A stretch of DNA of 64,000 bases from Antilocapra americana (lineage: Eukaryota > Chordata > Mammalia > Artiodactyla > Antilocapridae), in the NCBI GenBank assembly GCA_007570785.1, contig ML661885.1:39273454-39337453 (forward strand), read 5' to 3'. Made by a program: the position numbers and the translations under genes. Below are positions 62,766 through 64,000 of the stretch, one piece after another. Within the stretch, counting starts at the first letter, position 1. Every line of letters begins with the position of its first letter. The notes beneath the pieces were generated by a model. That model was given only the letters and a program-made list of their open reading frames with translations, was not told the DNA's origin and searched no databases.

Positions 62766-62784
62766 CGGGGGGGCGGGGGGGGGG
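62766..62784. repeat. G-run within the GRHL2 3' UTR
   Basis: Seven G, one C, then about ten G on the + strand; on the GRHL2 transcript this is a C-run. Prone to length variation and assembly error. Confidence 0.8.
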
Positions 62785-63620
62785 CCTCAGGCATGCCCAC
62801 AGGGGCAACCATCTTGGCACCCACTGCCTGACACCCTGAAGGCTGTGTCCCTTGCCCAGCATGTCTCCTAAACAGCATGGAGGCAGAAACCTCTTGGAGA
62901 AAGCGGGGTCTCCAGGTATGCGCCTCTCCCAGGCCTGCGGCAGTAAACATGCCCACATACCACAGGTAAAATATATTACTGCGATATTATAAACACTATG
63001 TACATGATAGCCAGGCACACTTTCAGGGTTACTTACTAATTACACGGTGGCCGCATGTCTTCCTGTACACGGCCTGGTGGCTACTCGCTGGGAACCCCTG
63101 GGGGTACCCGCCAATGACCTTCCTCAGAGCAGACTGAAGGCTTCTGACCGGGAAGCGGTGTCCACCTCTCCCCCCACCTCGGACGAAGGAATCGGCTCCT
63201 TCTGTCCAGCCGCTCAGGAGACGTCGGGGGTGAGATGGCAGGGGGGAGCTCCCTCAGGCCCTTCAGGATAACGGACTGAAAAGGTGAGCTCCGCACCGGG
63301 TCAGCTGGAGCCAGCAGTGACCTGCAGAGTCCTGGTGGGCCCTGGGCCCCAGGCTCCGGAAAGAAGGTGGACAATAAATAAGGATGTGACAGGCTCAAGG
63401 CCCTGTCCTGAGGGGCTTGGGCCGCGGCTCCAGGGTGGGACCAGTGGGTGGCCCAAACGCAGGGATCCCAGCGTGGGTCTTTGGGCCTTGCCCCGCTCCC
63501 CAGCGCAGTCGTGTAACAGCAGTCGTTGGATGGGTGAGGTGGGTCTGCGGGTCCTGGGAGCCGGGGCCTCTGACTTCCCCGGGGGAGGAAGGCCCTGAGG
63601 GCTGCAGCCCAGAGTGGGGC

Positions 63621-64000
<380 letters not shown>

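Larger units (their letters stand above)
60722..63620 (-). other. GRHL2: GRHL2 3' UTR
   Basis: On the - strand it follows the GRHL2 stop codon and runs to the AATAAA at 60745-60740. The distal end is AT-rich and free of young repeats, as is usual for 3' UTRs; the proximal part is GC-rich. Further AATAAA motifs on the - strand at 61256-61251 and 61187-61182 could give shorter transcripts. The 238-residue frame at 62240-62956 falls wholly inside and is unrecognised. Confidence 0.65.

Noticed and set aside
62240..62956. The longest open frame, 238 residues on the - strand
   Set aside because: It lies wholly within the GRHL2 3' UTR, shows no recognisable family and is explained by high GC lowering stop-codon frequency.

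Overview
This is nuclear DNA of a ruminant, most likely a bovid such as cattle, sheep, goat or buffalo. The evidence is the dense load of Bov-tA and Bov-A2 SINEs, BovB (RTE-type) LINE fragments, CHR-type tRNA-derived SINEs and a ruminant-type L1 3' end, lying over an older layer of MIR, L2 and other worn mammalian repeats. Genes are intron-split and sparse. I cannot separate cattle from its relatives by eye. There is no bacterial, phage, CRISPR or rRNA content.

Two protein genes are supported, and they converge. NCALD (neurocalcin delta, a neuronal calcium sensor) lies on the + strand: coding exons at 38357-38753, 52373-52478 and 55280-55377 join into a complete 193-residue protein, followed by a 3' UTR of about 2.5 kb ending near 57900. 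On the - strand, 63621-63735 is the terminal coding exon of GRHL2 (grainyhead-like 2), with a 3' UTR of about 2.9 kb running down to about 60725. The order NCALD to GRHL2, tail to tail, matches the known mammalian neighbourhood. About 2.8 kb of intergenic DNA separates the two 3' ends.

Layout: 1-38356 is upstream intron of NCALD (known mammalian genes have distant promoters and several non-coding 5' exons), built of nested repeats with some repeat-poor, AT-rich stretches. 38754-52372 is a 13.6 kb intron with a CpG-rich patch near 39.7-40.4 kb and a 1.2 kb BovB fragment. 52479-55279 is a 2.8 kb intron. 57.9-60.7 kb is intergenic, and the rest belongs to GRHL2.

I see no previously undescribed biological system. 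The points most worth checking are: a possible unannotated 57-nt non-coding exon with strong splice signals at 30851-30907; a CpG-rich patch with a consensus splice donor on the opposite strand at 39.66-40.37 kb; an L1 insertion with a 5' inversion and a perfect 15-bp target duplication at 24588-24921; a three-layer nested transposon stack at 1-1395; and a head-to-head Bov-tA pair at 33501-33890. Most long open frames here are translations of SINE, BovB or L2 copies, or shadows of UTRs, and are not listed as genes.
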